Shown here: piece by piece, positions 8,615 through 18,105 of the stretch
Layout of the letters: each line of letters begins with the position of its first letter
How positions within the stretch are numbered: the stretch's first letter is position 1
Origin: Pseudomonadota bacterium
Lineage (GTDB): Bacteria; Bdellovibrionota_B; Oligoflexia; Oligoflexales; CAIYRB01
Assembly: GCA_026390435.1 (NCBI GenBank)
Contig: JAPLFY010000036.1
Coordinates: 62,001-126,000 of the forward strand
DNA length: 64,000 nt
Reading direction: 5' to 3'
The notes under the pieces: generated by a model
Told to the model about the DNA's origin: nothing
Seen by the model: the letters and a program-made list of their open reading frames with translations, nothing else
The model's database searches: none
Position numbers and translations under genes: made by a program

Positions 8615-10564
8615 ATGCTATTTTGGTTGATTCTCTTTTTTCCTCTGCTAGGGGCCTTCCTGAACGGCCTGGTACTCCGCAAGGTGTCACCAACCGTCTC
8701 GCATATCCTGGGCACGTCTGCTTTGATCGCGGCTTTTGTATGCGCCCTCTTAACTTACCTGCAGTTTCTTGCCGGCGGCGGTCAAGCGCAGGTGATTACC
8801 GGCATGGAATGGATTGAGGCGGGAACGTTTAAAGCGCCGTTTAACTTCATTCTCGACCGCCTTTCTGGATTGATGCTTCTGATCATCACTGGCATTGGTA
8901 GCTTGATTCATATCTATGCCGGTGGCTACATGCACGAGGAGAAAGCTACCTATCGCTTCTTCAGCTACCTGAATTTATTTGTATTCATGATGCTGCTTCT
9001 AGTGCTCGGCGACAACCTTCTAGTGATGTTCATCGGGTGGGAAGGCGTCGGTCTCTGCTCGTACCTCTTGATTGGTTATTGGTACGAGGATGACAAGAAT
9101 GCTGCTGCAGGCATGAAGGCATTCTTGGTCAATAGGATTGGCGACATCGGCTTTCTGCTCGGCATCTTTCTTACATTCAAATACTTCCATACCGTCTCGT
9201 TCAGCGAATTGAAGCAGATGATTCTGTCTGCTGGAGCTCAGCTGAATGGTGAACAAATTGAAGCCATCGGCTGGATTACCTTGGCGCTATTTGTAGGTGC
9301 CTGCGGCAAGTCAGCGCAGATGCCACTCTATGTCTGGTTACCAGACGCGATGGCTGGCCCAACACCAGTATCAGCCCTGATCCACGCCGCAACGATGGTG
9401 ACGGCCGGCATCTATATGATGACCAGACTGAACTTCCTGTTCTATCTAGCACCGACAACACAAATGATCGTAGCAAGTGTAGGCGCGGTAACAGCTCTTT
9501 TCGCCGCTACAATAGCTCTAGTCCAATACGACATTAAAAAGGTGCTTGCTTACTCAACCGTCAGTCAGCTGGGCTACATGGTCCTAGGTTGCGGCGTCGG
9601 CGCCTATAGCGCTGGGGTCTTCCACCTATTCACGCACGCCTGCTTCAAGGCCTTGCTGTTCCTCGGTGCCGGTAGCGTTATAGTCGCCATGCACCACAAG
9701 CAAGACATGCGGGAAATGGGCGGATTACGCAAGTACATGCCCGTGACCCACTTAGTCATGCTAATTGGGGTGCTAGCTATTATCGGATTCCCGGGCCTCT
9801 CAGGTTTCTTTTCAAAAGACGAAATCTTGTGGCGAGCCTGGACGGGTGGTGACCAGTACCATATTCAATGGGGCCTCGGCGCCCTAGCCGCTGTTTGCAC
9901 CTCCTTCTACATGGTGCGACTGCTGATGCTGACCTTTTACGGCAAGAACAGAAGCGATCATCACACGCAAGAACACCTGCACGAGACCAGTGTGGTCATG
10001 TGGGGACCCCTGGTAGTACTGGCAATATTAAGTGCGGCGGTTGGTTACCTGAATGTTCCTCACATCATTCACATACCCGGCCTGACCAACTTGTTGTTTG
10101 AGCATTACTTAGATCCGGTGATCAGCATCCCACCACAAGTGGCTGAACATTGGCACCACTTACACGCAGAATATCCCCAGTCACTTGAGTGGGCGATTAT
10201 GGCGGTATCTGTGGCCGGCATGGCAATCTCCTCCTTACTCGCAATCTCCATGTACAGTAATGGGTTTGGTCGCATAGCTAACTCATTGGGCAGCGCATTT
10301 AAAGGCGCGCATAGAGTTTTGACCAACAAATACTACGTCGATGAATTCTATGACTCATACATTGTGACTCCACTTCGGGACATGTCTCAGTTTTTGTGGA
10401 AGGTCGTGGATGTATTGATTATCGATGGCATCGTCAATGGCGTCGGCCAGGCATTTATGCTGATTGGAGGCCTAAGCAGCTTCCGGATGTCAGGCAGCCT
10501 GCATCGGCACGGCATGGTTATGGTCGTCGGTATTATTTGCATGCTCACAGTGCTGTTTTTCTAG
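8615..10564 (+). CDS. nuoL: NADH-quinone oxidoreductase subunit L
   Basis: The largest antiporter-like subunit of complex I, 649 residues with about 14-16 helices and the long lateral C-terminal helix. Diagnostic segments are FIGWEGVGLCSYLLIGYWY, VNRIGDIGFLLGIF, and LPDAMAGPTPVSALIHAA with the proton-path histidine and charged residues. It lies 40 bases after nuoK with a GGGAGG-like ribosome site (cgggaggtc) before the ATG. Its end is 27 bases from nuoM. Confidence 0.97.
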   Translation: MLFWLILFFPLLGAFLNGLVLRKVSPTVSHILGTSALIAAFVCALLTYLQFLAGGGQAQVITGMEWIEAGTFKAPFNFILDRLSGLMLLIITGIGSLIHIYAGGYMHEEKATYRFFSYLNLFVFMMLLLVLGDNLLVMFIGWEGVGLCSYLLIGYWYEDDKNAAAGMKAFLVNRIGDIGFLLGIFLTFKYFHTVSFSELKQMILSAGAQLNGEQIEAIGWITLALFVGACGKSAQMPLYVWLPDAMAGPTPVSALIHAATMVTAGIYMMTRLNFLFYLAPTTQMIVASVGAVTALFAATIALVQYDIKKVLAYSTVSQLGYMVLGCGVGAYSAGVFHLFTHACFKALLFLGAGSVIVAMHHKQDMREMGGLRKYMPVTHLVMLIGVLAIIGFPGLSGFFSKDEILWRAWTGGDQYHIQWGLGALAAVCTSFYMVRLLMLTFYGKNRSDHHTQEHLHETSVVMWGPLVVLAILSAAVGYLNVPHIIHIPGLTNLLFEHYLDPVISIPPQVAEHWHHLHAEYPQSLEWAIMAVSVAGMAISSLLAISMYSNGFGRIANSLGSAFKGAHRVLTNKYYVDEFYDSYIVTPLRDMSQFLWKVVDVLIIDGIVNGVGQAFMLIGGLSSFRMSGSLHRHGMVMVVGIICMLTVLFF

Positions 10565-10591
10565 GGCCACTTAGCGGATAGGCAACCAACG

Positions 10592-12169
10592 ATGGATTTT
10601 CTGAACTCCCACATTCTATCGATCACGACGTTTCTGCCCTTATTGACTGCTCTAGCGGTGCTTTTGAGTCCATCGCTGGGAACAGCTCGGTGGGTATCTC
10701 TAGGGGGGGCTTTAGTTACATTTCTAGCAAGTTTGCACATTTGGTTTTATTTTGATTCGCAAACTCCGGGCCTACAGTTCACCGAAATTCATGACTGGAT
10801 CCCCACGTTTGGCATTCGCTACATCATGGGTGTCGACGGTCTGAACCTGCTTCTGATTGTCCTCACCACATTTCTTACGCCGCTGATATTGTTAAGCGTC
10901 TGGAACATCGACGATAAGAAGCAAAAGGCATTCTTGGCGTTATTCATGACCCTGGAATGCGGGATGCTTGGCTCCTTGGTCGCCTTTGACTTAGTCTTCT
11001 TCTATGTGTTCTGGGAGGCCATGCTTATCCCGATGTACTTCATCATCGGAATCTGGGGCGGCAAGAACCGGGTCTATGCGACCACAAAATTCATCATTTA
11101 TACGTTTTTCGGCTCCTTGTTAATGCTGGCCGCGATGATCGTCTTATACGTACTTCACTTCCAGCAGAGTGGGGTCTACACGACCAACCTACTCGACCTT
11201 TATGGAACAACAGCGCCGTACAACACCCAACTATGGTTATTCGCCGCATTTGCATTAGCCTTTGCGATCAAAGTACCGATGTTTCCCTTCCACACCTGGT
11301 TGCCAGATGCTCATACGGAAGCCCCAACAAGTGGCTCTGTGATTCTGGCCGGTGTGCTCTTGAAGCTTGGGACTTACGGTCTACTTAGGTTCGCAATCCC
11401 ACTGTTCCCGCAGGCTACAGCCACCTTTGCTCCGCTAATTGTGGCTCTCGGTGTTATCGGGATTATTTATGGGGCACTAAACGCATGGATGCAGAAAGAC
11501 GCCAAGAAAATGGTGGCTTACTCGTCCGTATCGCACCTTGGCTTTGTCGTAATTGGCTCAATCGCTGTGGTCAGCGGTGGGGCGGCACTCTCTGCGGAGG
11601 CTTTAACAGGAGCGGTCTACCAACAAATCAACCACGGTATCAGCACTGGATCGTTGTTCTTCTTGGTCGGGGTCATCTACGACCGTCGCCACACACGACT
11701 ACTAGCTGATTTTGGCGGTCTGGCAAAGGTTATGCCCTGGTTTGCCATCATGCTCATCGTGGCGACCCTAAGCTCAGTGGGTCTTCCTGGAACAGGAGGC
11801 TTCGTCGGCGAGTTCCTGATCCTGCTAGGTACCTTTATGTCCAACCCGCTGGCCGGCGCGACTGCCGCTCTTGGGGTGCTACTTGGTGCAGTATATATGC
11901 TGACCTTATGCCGCAAAATTCTCTTTGGCCCCCTCGACAATGAAGAGAATAAAAAGCTGAAAGATCTGACACCGAGGGAGTTTGCTTACCTAACACCGCT
12001 TGCAGTCCTAGCAGTCGTGATGGGCGTCTTCCCAAATCTTTTCCTCGATAAGGTAAAGCCTTCGATTGAGAACCTGGCGAACAATTTCCGTAACTACCGA
12101 ATCGTAGCGGAAGCCCCAATAGCGACACCGTATCTTCTCGGAGAAGAACACAAGGAGATGGGACGTTGA
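10592..12169 (+). CDS. nuoM: NADH-quinone oxidoreductase subunit M
   Basis: A 525-residue antiporter-like proton-pumping subunit. FFYVFWEAMLIPMYFIIG contains the conserved glutamate of the discontinuous helix region, and KVPMFPFHTWLPDAHTEAP with GSVILAGVLLKLG is the family hallmark. Its stop codon TGA (12167-12169) overlaps the TTG start of nuoN, so the two are probably translationally coupled. The C-terminal FPNLFLDKVKPSI is typical of NuoM. Confidence 0.97.
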   Translation: MDFLNSHILSITTFLPLLTALAVLLSPSLGTARWVSLGGALVTFLASLHIWFYFDSQTPGLQFTEIHDWIPTFGIRYIMGVDGLNLLLIVLTTFLTPLILLSVWNIDDKKQKAFLALFMTLECGMLGSLVAFDLVFFYVFWEAMLIPMYFIIGIWGGKNRVYATTKFIIYTFFGSLLMLAAMIVLYVLHFQQSGVYTTNLLDLYGTTAPYNTQLWLFAAFALAFAIKVPMFPFHTWLPDAHTEAPTSGSVILAGVLLKLGTYGLLRFAIPLFPQATATFAPLIVALGVIGIIYGALNAWMQKDAKKMVAYSSVSHLGFVVIGSIAVVSGGAALSAEALTGAVYQQINHGISTGSLFFLVGVIYDRRHTRLLADFGGLAKVMPWFAIMLIVATLSSVGLPGTGGFVGEFLILLGTFMSNPLAGATAALGVLLGAVYMLTLCRKILFGPLDNEENKKLKDLTPREFAYLTPLAVLAVVMGVFPNLFLDKVKPSIENLANNFRNYRIVAEAPIATPYLLGEEHKEMGR

Positions 12170-13689
12170 ACTTCAATATTCCCGCACTGACACCCGAATT
12201 TTATCTCACCACTTTGCCCGTACTTAGCTTGTGCGTCGGCGCACTAATAGCCATGTTGCAAGGCGTATCCCGTCGCCTCGGTGGGGAGAATGCGGTCTTT
12301 GCAGTGGTCGTACTGAGTCTCGCCGTATCGCTAGCCGCTGCGGTCATCTATAGCCCCGCGGTTGAGACCTCTTATCTCAACGGTAGTTATCTGGCAGGCG
12401 TGCTTGCTCGTTTTGGGCAGACTTTGATCTTAGTCATCGCATTGACTGTGGTACTGCTATTTCGCTCCACTTTTTTGCATGATCGCTTTCTGCGCGGTGA
12501 AATAACGGCACTTTATTTGATGATCGTCACCGGCATGCTGGTGACTGTAGCAAGTGAAGATCTAGTGACCCTCTTTGTAGGTCTTGAGCTCTCTTCGATA
12601 GGGCTTTATGCCTTAGTCGGTTACCTAAATCCCTCCCGCCGGAGTCAAGAAGGTGCCATTAAGTACTTTGTACTAGGCTCTTTTGCAGCGGCATTGCTTC
12701 TATTTGGATTTGCTCTGCTATACGTCGCTACTGGCAGTCTACGTCTTAGTGAAATCAGCCAAGCTGCACCAAAACTTTTAGATCACAATTGGGTCAGACT
12801 GGGTGTTGTGTTCTCACTAGTGGGTTTATCGTTCAAGCTAGCACTTGCACCGTTTCACTTATGGGCGCCTGACACTTATGAGGCAGCGCCAACCGGCCTC
12901 ACCGCTCTAATGGCAACCACCGTTAAAGCAATGATCTTGGTGTTGGTCGCGCGTTTTTTTGCCGGGAGTTTGGCTTCCGTTTACCACGTCTGGCTTCCAG
13001 CCTTGATGTTTGCCGCTACCGTCTCAATGATCCTCGGTAACATCATGGCCTTAGTACAAACTAGCCTAAAAAGGATGTTGGCTTACTCATCGATTGCTCA
13101 CAGCGGATACATGGCCATAGCCATCTGCGCGATTGGCGGAGGTAGTAGCAGCTTTCCGATTGCCGCAGTTCTATACTACCTGGTCGGCTACACCATCATA
13201 TCCCTTGGCGCGTTTGGTGTGCTGATGTGGCTAGAAAACCAAGAAAATGACAATCTCATTCTAGATGACATCACTGGCCTCGCGAAAAAACATCCCTGGG
13301 CTGCCTTGGCGATGGCTGTATTTATGTTCAGTTTTGCCGGGATGCCACCGACGGTTGGCTTCATTGGTAAGTTCTTCGTCTTTAACGCCGCGATCACAAA
13401 TCAACTCTATGGACTTGTAATAATTGGAGTAATTGGAAGCTCGATCTCGTTATTTTACTACCTGCGAGTGATCGTTCGGATGTACATGGTCGAACCAGTT
13501 AAAGTCGCTGTACCGTTGGCGCCCGTACGCTCCCTGGTCGTGACAGGAATTCTTGCCGTGGCTGTCTTAGCTAATTTAGCTCTAGGCACCCTATTCCCTG
13601 AGGCGACTATGAAGTGGATGGTCAATACCTCAAAAGAGGTGGCGGCAAGTCCAGTCAAGACTTCAGCGACCGGAAACATTAGCCACTAA
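12166..13689 (+). CDS. nuoN: NADH-quinone oxidoreductase subunit N
   Basis: A 507-residue antiporter-like subunit and the last gene of the cluster. It has the conserved glutamate region TLFVGLELSSIGLYALVGY and APFHLWAPDTYEAAPT with MATTVKAM. The start is TTG at 12166, overlapping the nuoM stop as TTGA. A strong AAGGAG sits 8 bases upstream, which decides the start. The gene ends 4 bases before the stop of convergent murJ, leaving no room for a dedicated terminator. Confidence 0.96.
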   Translation: MNFNIPALTPEFYLTTLPVLSLCVGALIAMLQGVSRRLGGENAVFAVVVLSLAVSLAAAVIYSPAVETSYLNGSYLAGVLARFGQTLILVIALTVVLLFRSTFLHDRFLRGEITALYLMIVTGMLVTVASEDLVTLFVGLELSSIGLYALVGYLNPSRRSQEGAIKYFVLGSFAAALLLFGFALLYVATGSLRLSEISQAAPKLLDHNWVRLGVVFSLVGLSFKLALAPFHLWAPDTYEAAPTGLTALMATTVKAMILVLVARFFAGSLASVYHVWLPALMFAATVSMILGNIMALVQTSLKRMLAYSSIAHSGYMAIAICAIGGGSSSFPIAAVLYYLVGYTIISLGAFGVLMWLENQENDNLILDDITGLAKKHPWAALAMAVFMFSFAGMPPTVGFIGKFFVFNAAITNQLYGLVIIGVIGSSISLFYYLRVIVRMYMVEPVKVAVPLAPVRSLVVTGILAVAVLANLALGTLFPEATMKWMVNTSKEVAASPVKTSATGNISH

Positions 13690-13693
13690 CAAG

Positions 13694-15280
13694 TCATCGG
13701 CGACGTCTTATTAGGGCTTGGCGGATTGCTAAGCCCTCGCCGAAGCCAAAGGCAGTGGTCACTCCTAGATATAAAAGTCCATACACGCCGAGTATGATTA
13801 GTCCTGCTAACATGGGATACATCTCTGGCAGAGCTAGCTTGAGTGCAAAGCCAACGGTACCGCTGAAGATGGCGGCAGCCCATAACTGGATTTGTAGCGT
13901 TGTCGCAACCGCGAAGGCTCCGATCTTTTTGCTTAGAGCACGACGCAACATCAAAAACTCGACCCAGCCCGCCAAGCCAGCTGAACCAGTCAAAAAAGCT
14001 GCACCTATTGTCGGTGATAGGCCTAAGGCGCTCCGTATTGGTAAGGCCAATAGATAACCTGTAACCCCAGTTAGGAGTACACGGATACAGGCAAAATAAA
14101 GCGGCGTCCGAGAGTCGCGCATGGCGTAAAAGGCAGTAGAACATAATCTCCCCTGCGTCGACGCAAGAAGCCCAATCGTCGATCCAGCCAAAATCAACCA
14201 GCCAGACATGACGTCGGCGTGCTTGAATTGGCCCGTTTGATATACCGCGGCAATAACTACATCACCCAAAAGAGCCATGGCGACTACAGAAGGGACCACA
14301 AAAAAGGATACTTTTTTCAGCCCACTGACCAACTTTTTGCGCAGTTGCTCTTTAACAACCTCTTCACTGCCGATCACGGACGACATTGCTGGAAGCTCCG
14401 CCGCTGAGATAGACATGCCAAAAAGGGAGATCGGTAATAAGTATAGAGTCTGTGCATAAGCCATTGCCGCATACACTGACGGGCCTAAAAAGCTCGCTAT
14501 AACGCCATCTATGTAGGCGCTTATTTGGACCACTCCACGACTGGTCAGCACTGGTAAAAAATTGCGAAGTACAGCTCGAATTGCACCTGATTTAAATGAA
14601 GGTACTAGCCGCAGACCCCGCGTGAGTCGCAAAACCAAAGGTAGCTGCACAAGAAACTGCAATGCACAGCCGACAATCGTGCCCCAGGCCACATCTATTG
14701 CAATGTCTGTTTGCCCTAAGTCCGTCATGGGATTGCGCGATCCAGACCAGAGCAGAGCGCAAATAATGGCGGCATTCCATAGCACCGGAGCGATATAAGA
14801 CAATAGAAAGTGCCGGTGGCTATTTAACACCCCTAAACACCATGCCGACATCACTAGCAAGGCAACGCCAGGAAACATGATTTGAACCAAATGGACGGTC
14901 AGATCGCGAACAGCCGGCGCGTCAAACCCCGGAGCCAATATATCAATGATCCAGGGTGCTGCCAGGATACCGATGCCAGCCAACAGTGTTACTGAGCAGC
15001 CAAGGAGCGCGCCAATAGCTCCCGCAAGATGCACTGCCTCCTTGTCTTGACCCTCTGCACGTAAACGAGCATAAACCGGAATAAAAGAGGCTGAAAGCAC
15101 GCCCTCGCCGAAAAGGTTCTGCAGAAAATTGGGGATTCTTAGCGCCGCCCTAAAAGCACCCGCAGCGACCGAATTACCAAGGTAATAAGCAAAAACTCTG
15201 TCACGAACGAGGCCTGCAATTCGTGACAGAAAAATACCTATTGCAACCACTAGTGCGGCTGGTGACTTCCCTAGCGCCAA
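13694..15280 (-). CDS. murJ: Lipid II flippase MurJ (MviN)
   Basis: This integral membrane protein (528 residues, about 14 helices, MOP superfamily) flips the peptidoglycan precursor lipid II across the inner membrane. The N-terminal ALVVAIGIFLSRIAGLVRDR and FGEGVLSASFIPVYARLR are characteristic. The initiator is TTG at 15280 with CGGAGG about 9 bases upstream; no better ATG is available without losing the first helix. The gene is convergent with nuoN and divergent from lgt, so its promoter lies in the roughly 100-base A+T-rich gap after 15280. Confidence 0.95.
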   Translation of the reverse strand: MALGKSPAALVVAIGIFLSRIAGLVRDRVFAYYLGNSVAAGAFRAALRIPNFLQNLFGEGVLSASFIPVYARLRAEGQDKEAVHLAGAIGALLGCSVTLLAGIGILAAPWIIDILAPGFDAPAVRDLTVHLVQIMFPGVALLVMSAWCLGVLNSHRHFLLSYIAPVLWNAAIICALLWSGSRNPMTDLGQTDIAIDVAWGTIVGCALQFLVQLPLVLRLTRGLRLVPSFKSGAIRAVLRNFLPVLTSRGVVQISAYIDGVIASFLGPSVYAAMAYAQTLYLLPISLFGMSISAAELPAMSSVIGSEEVVKEQLRKKLVSGLKKVSFFVVPSVVAMALLGDVVIAAVYQTGQFKHADVMSGWLILAGSTIGLLASTQGRLCSTAFYAMRDSRTPLYFACIRVLLTGVTGYLLALPIRSALGLSPTIGAAFLTGSAGLAGWVEFLMLRRALSKKIGAFAVATTLQIQLWAAAIFSGTVGFALKLALPEMYPMLAGLIILGVYGLLYLGVTTAFGFGEGLAIRQALIRRRR

Positions 15281-15384
15281 ACTTTGGACCTCCGACTAAT
15301 TAAGAAATTATTCTATCATTTAAAATACGCACGCCGACTCTCAATTTCTTGCCGACCACGGCAATCCAGACTACGGTTAACCAT

Positions 15385-16179
15385 ATGTTACCTATACTTT
15401 TTAGCTGGGGGCCACTAATCGTACCGTCTTGGCACGTATTTTACGTGCTAGGTGCTTTATGTGCTTTCATCTTTTTATCGCGCTTATCGATAAAGCATTG
15501 CCCAGAAGTACCGTCTAACGACATTGTCACACTATTCGTCGTTTGCTACGTGTGCGGCTACTTCGGGGCTCGATTACTTTCGATCTTAATTGAAGAGCCG
15601 GGAGTGGAAGGCACTAAATCGACATTGTCGGCCCTGTTTAAAATCGGGCCGATGACCTTCTACGGAGGAGGGATCGCGGCATTTTTAGCTGGTTGGATCG
15701 TGATCAAAGCCAAAGGTCTACCGTTCGCCAAACTTTTTGATTGCGTCATTCCTTCGGGATTATTAGCCCTGGCGCTTGGTCGAATAGGTTGTTTCCTGAA
15801 TGGGGATGACTTTGGCAAAGCTGTGCCTATAGACCCATTTGGAAAAGTACCAATGTGGGCCGTTACGTTCCCAAACTTGGAAGATCACATTGCCCGGTAT
15901 CCCGTTCAACTTGTCGAGGCCTCTATTGCATTGGGATGTGCAATATTGTTTGGGCTTCGAATTAAATCTCTAAATAAGTCCTTTTTTCCTGGGATCGCTG
16001 GACTCCTGGGCCTGATTACTTATGCCAACTTCAGATTTTTCCTTGAGTTCTTTAGAGACGATTTCCGAGGCTCCGTTTTAGGAAGCTGGCTATCCACATC
16101 ACAATTCATCAGCATTATGATCTTGCTAATATGTGCAGTCACACTTGCTATTTGTGCCAAATCGGCGAGGCCTGGCTAG
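15385..16179 (+). CDS. lgt: Prolipoprotein diacylglyceryl transferase
   Basis: The enzyme transfers diacylglycerol from phosphatidylglycerol to the lipobox cysteine of prolipoproteins, the first step of lipoprotein maturation. The 264-residue protein has seven helices. GRIGCFLNGDDFGKAV at about residues 131-146 is the Lgt signature, and RYPVQLVEA plus FRFFLEFFRDD are conserved. I prefer ATG at 15385 (MLPILFSWGPL) over a TTG 36 bases upstream because family members begin about there. The many lipoproteins in this window are its expected clients. Confidence 0.94.
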   Translation: MLPILFSWGPLIVPSWHVFYVLGALCAFIFLSRLSIKHCPEVPSNDIVTLFVVCYVCGYFGARLLSILIEEPGVEGTKSTLSALFKIGPMTFYGGGIAAFLAGWIVIKAKGLPFAKLFDCVIPSGLLALALGRIGCFLNGDDFGKAVPIDPFGKVPMWAVTFPNLEDHIARYPVQLVEASIALGCAILFGLRIKSLNKSFFPGIAGLLGLITYANFRFFLEFFRDDFRGSVLGSWLSTSQFISIMILLICAVTLAICAKSARPG

Positions 16180-16191
16180 CGACCGATGCGC

Positions 16192-16491
16192 TTAACGTTG
16201 CATGACATCAAACGCAGATGCGTCGACCTTCCTCGCGACATCAAGTTCTAGAGCCTGCACAGCGACGCCCTCACCTGGATTTACATCAGGCTTTACGGCT
16301 TCAGCCTTTTTAGCAGCTACATCAAGGGGACGAAGGTAGTTTGGGAATCCGGTCGTGCGTTGAGCTTGGCCGTTCACAGCATTGGTACCAAGGTCAGCGT
16401 CTGGATCATAGAGATTAGAACTCTGACAAGCCGAGCTCATAATTAGCAATAGCATACAGCCCAAATTCAAAAAGCGGCTTCCCCTAAGCAT
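16192..16491 (-). CDS. Small lipoprotein of unknown function
   Basis: A 99-residue protein with a basic start, a hydrophobic stretch and a lipobox-like end (MLLLIMSSAC), predicting a mature lipoprotein of about 75 residues. I recognise no domain after the cysteine. A strong AGGAGG lies 5 bases before the ATG. It follows the DUF4340 gene on the same strand after 54 bases, so it may be the last member of that transporter module. It is convergent with lgt, with 12 bases between stops. Confidence 0.75.
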   Translation of the reverse strand: MLRGSRFLNLGCMLLLIMSSACQSSNLYDPDADLGTNAVNGQAQRTTGFPNYLRPLDVAAKKAEAVKPDVNPGEGVAVQALELDVARKVDASAFDVMQR

Positions 16492-16545
16492 CTAGGCCTC
16501 CTAATATCTTTCCTTCAGCAATACGACTTACTGGAGCATACAATC

Positions 16546-18105
16546 TCATCCAGCTTGACCTGCTGGTGCAGCATTTTTATCACCTAACGATTCGATACCC
16601 CCCTCGTCTGCCCCAGAGCCTAAATCTTCGTCGCGGTCATCATCCATAGGAATACCCATGCCTACAGCTCCACTAGCATCAGCTGGCTCACCCGGCTTGG
16701 GGGGTGTCATGCTATTAAAAGTAGCAACAGCAACACGGTATACAAAGCTCGAACCAGAACGCTTCACCAAGTATTTATCGGCATCGCCTTCGATTTTATA
16801 TAAATCAATGGTCACTGACTGCTTCTTTTGACCAGAATACCCGATCACAAACCGATGCGCAGGCGCCGGAGTAAGACTCAATGCTATCGGATCGGAAGGC
16901 AAAATAAAGCGATCAGACTTGGCGAACTCCAAATCAACCATCAAAGCACGGACATGACTCCGCTCCCTGGGCCTGTCTTTTTCGCCACCATTAAATTTAC
17001 CCTTATCGGCAATCTTTGCTGCATCTCCCTCGGAGTACCAGTTGCCTTCGATGTTCACGAACGCTTCACCATCGATAGAAATCGATTTCGCCTCCAACAA
17101 ATCTGATTCAAGAATTCGGCGATTGCGGAAATCTATCAACCCCTTTTTGAATTTTGTTTTTAGGTCGTCTGCTAAAACATAAACTCTCTGCACAGGGTCA
17201 ATACCCGCAAGCAGTCGGCCATCGTGTGCAACGACCTTAAGCGTGATACCGGAGTCCACTCCAATGATCCAACTTAGTGCTGCGTCGGGATTATTGAATA
17301 AAGCTTTGGTAACTTCATCTGGAGCATCGATAAAGCTGGCAATGCGAATGCCATTCAACTCATCAAAAAAGTCTTTGACCGAAGTGGAGTCCGCTTCGAT
17401 TTGCTCAGGTTTCACTATGAAATACTTGCCATCCCTTTGACTCAGCTCGATCAGCGGCTCACCGAGACGACGGTAGCTAAAACTTTGCACTTTTGTCTGG
17501 TCAATTTTGATAAGGGTTTTATCACGGAAATCACTCAGTGTTTTATTTGTAGAGAGCAAAATATGCTGACTACCAATCAAGACAGAATCACGTTCACTCG
17601 TTCTCAGATAAGCCTCGTAACCAACTGGAGCTTTGTTGCCCAGGAACACTGTTATTTCAGCTGGAACCTTACCTTGAATCTTTAGTTTTATACGGCGGTT
17701 CGGGGCAGCTAAACCAAAGTCACCCCATCGGGTTTTATCTTCGGTGACAATTTTGGCGTAAGAGTAATCGGTCATGACCTTGATCAATGCATCGATAGCA
17801 CCAATATCTGCCGGTGCTTTCAATGGCCTTAGCAGTTGCCAGCCACCGTCCTGCTTAACCGCGCCAATTTCTACCGGCGAAGCCGCTGCCAACCTGCCAT
17901 CAGACTTATCACTATTCTCCACTGTCTCAGCATTGCTGAAGTACTCAAGCTCAACAACTTCCTCAGGCTTGAATGAAACCAGTTTATTTTTGTTATTTTC
18001 TGCATCCTTTTCTTTTTTGGTCTGCCACTCATCCCAAGATGCCAAACCACCCAGCACCACAAGAACAATTGCCAGAATCGCAGCTATTCGAAGCTTGACC
18101 TTCAC
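16546..18105 (-). CDS. DUF4340 domain-containing protein
   Basis: A protein of about 519 residues with one N-terminal transmembrane anchor (KLRIAAILAIVLVVLGGLA) and a large periplasmic part. It carries repeats of the DUF4340 type, such as RWGDFGLAAPNRRIKLKI near residue 150. The tail is acidic and low-complexity (GMGIPMDDDRDEDLG). I choose GTG at 18105, which overlaps the upstream TGA as GTGA and has AAAGGAGG 6 bases before it; an ATG at 18126 lies inside the preceding gene. DUF4340 proteins commonly accompany GldG-like ABC components, as here, but their role is unknown. Confidence 0.85.
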   Translation of the reverse strand: MKVKLRIAAILAIVLVVLGGLASWDEWQTKKEKDAENNKNKLVSFKPEEVVELEYFSNAETVENSDKSDGRLAAASPVEIGAVKQDGGWQLLRPLKAPADIGAIDALIKVMTDYSYAKIVTEDKTRWGDFGLAAPNRRIKLKIQGKVPAEITVFLGNKAPVGYEAYLRTSERDSVLIGSQHILLSTNKTLSDFRDKTLIKIDQTKVQSFSYRRLGEPLIELSQRDGKYFIVKPEQIEADSTSVKDFFDELNGIRIASFIDAPDEVTKALFNNPDAALSWIIGVDSGITLKVVAHDGRLLAGIDPVQRVYVLADDLKTKFKKGLIDFRNRRILESDLLEAKSISIDGEAFVNIEGNWYSEGDAAKIADKGKFNGGEKDRPRERSHVRALMVDLEFAKSDRFILPSDPIALSLTPAPAHRFVIGYSGQKKQSVTIDLYKIEGDADKYLVKRSGSSFVYRVAVATFNSMTPPKPGEPADASGAVGMGIPMDDDRDEDLGSGADEGGIESLGDKNAAPAGQAG

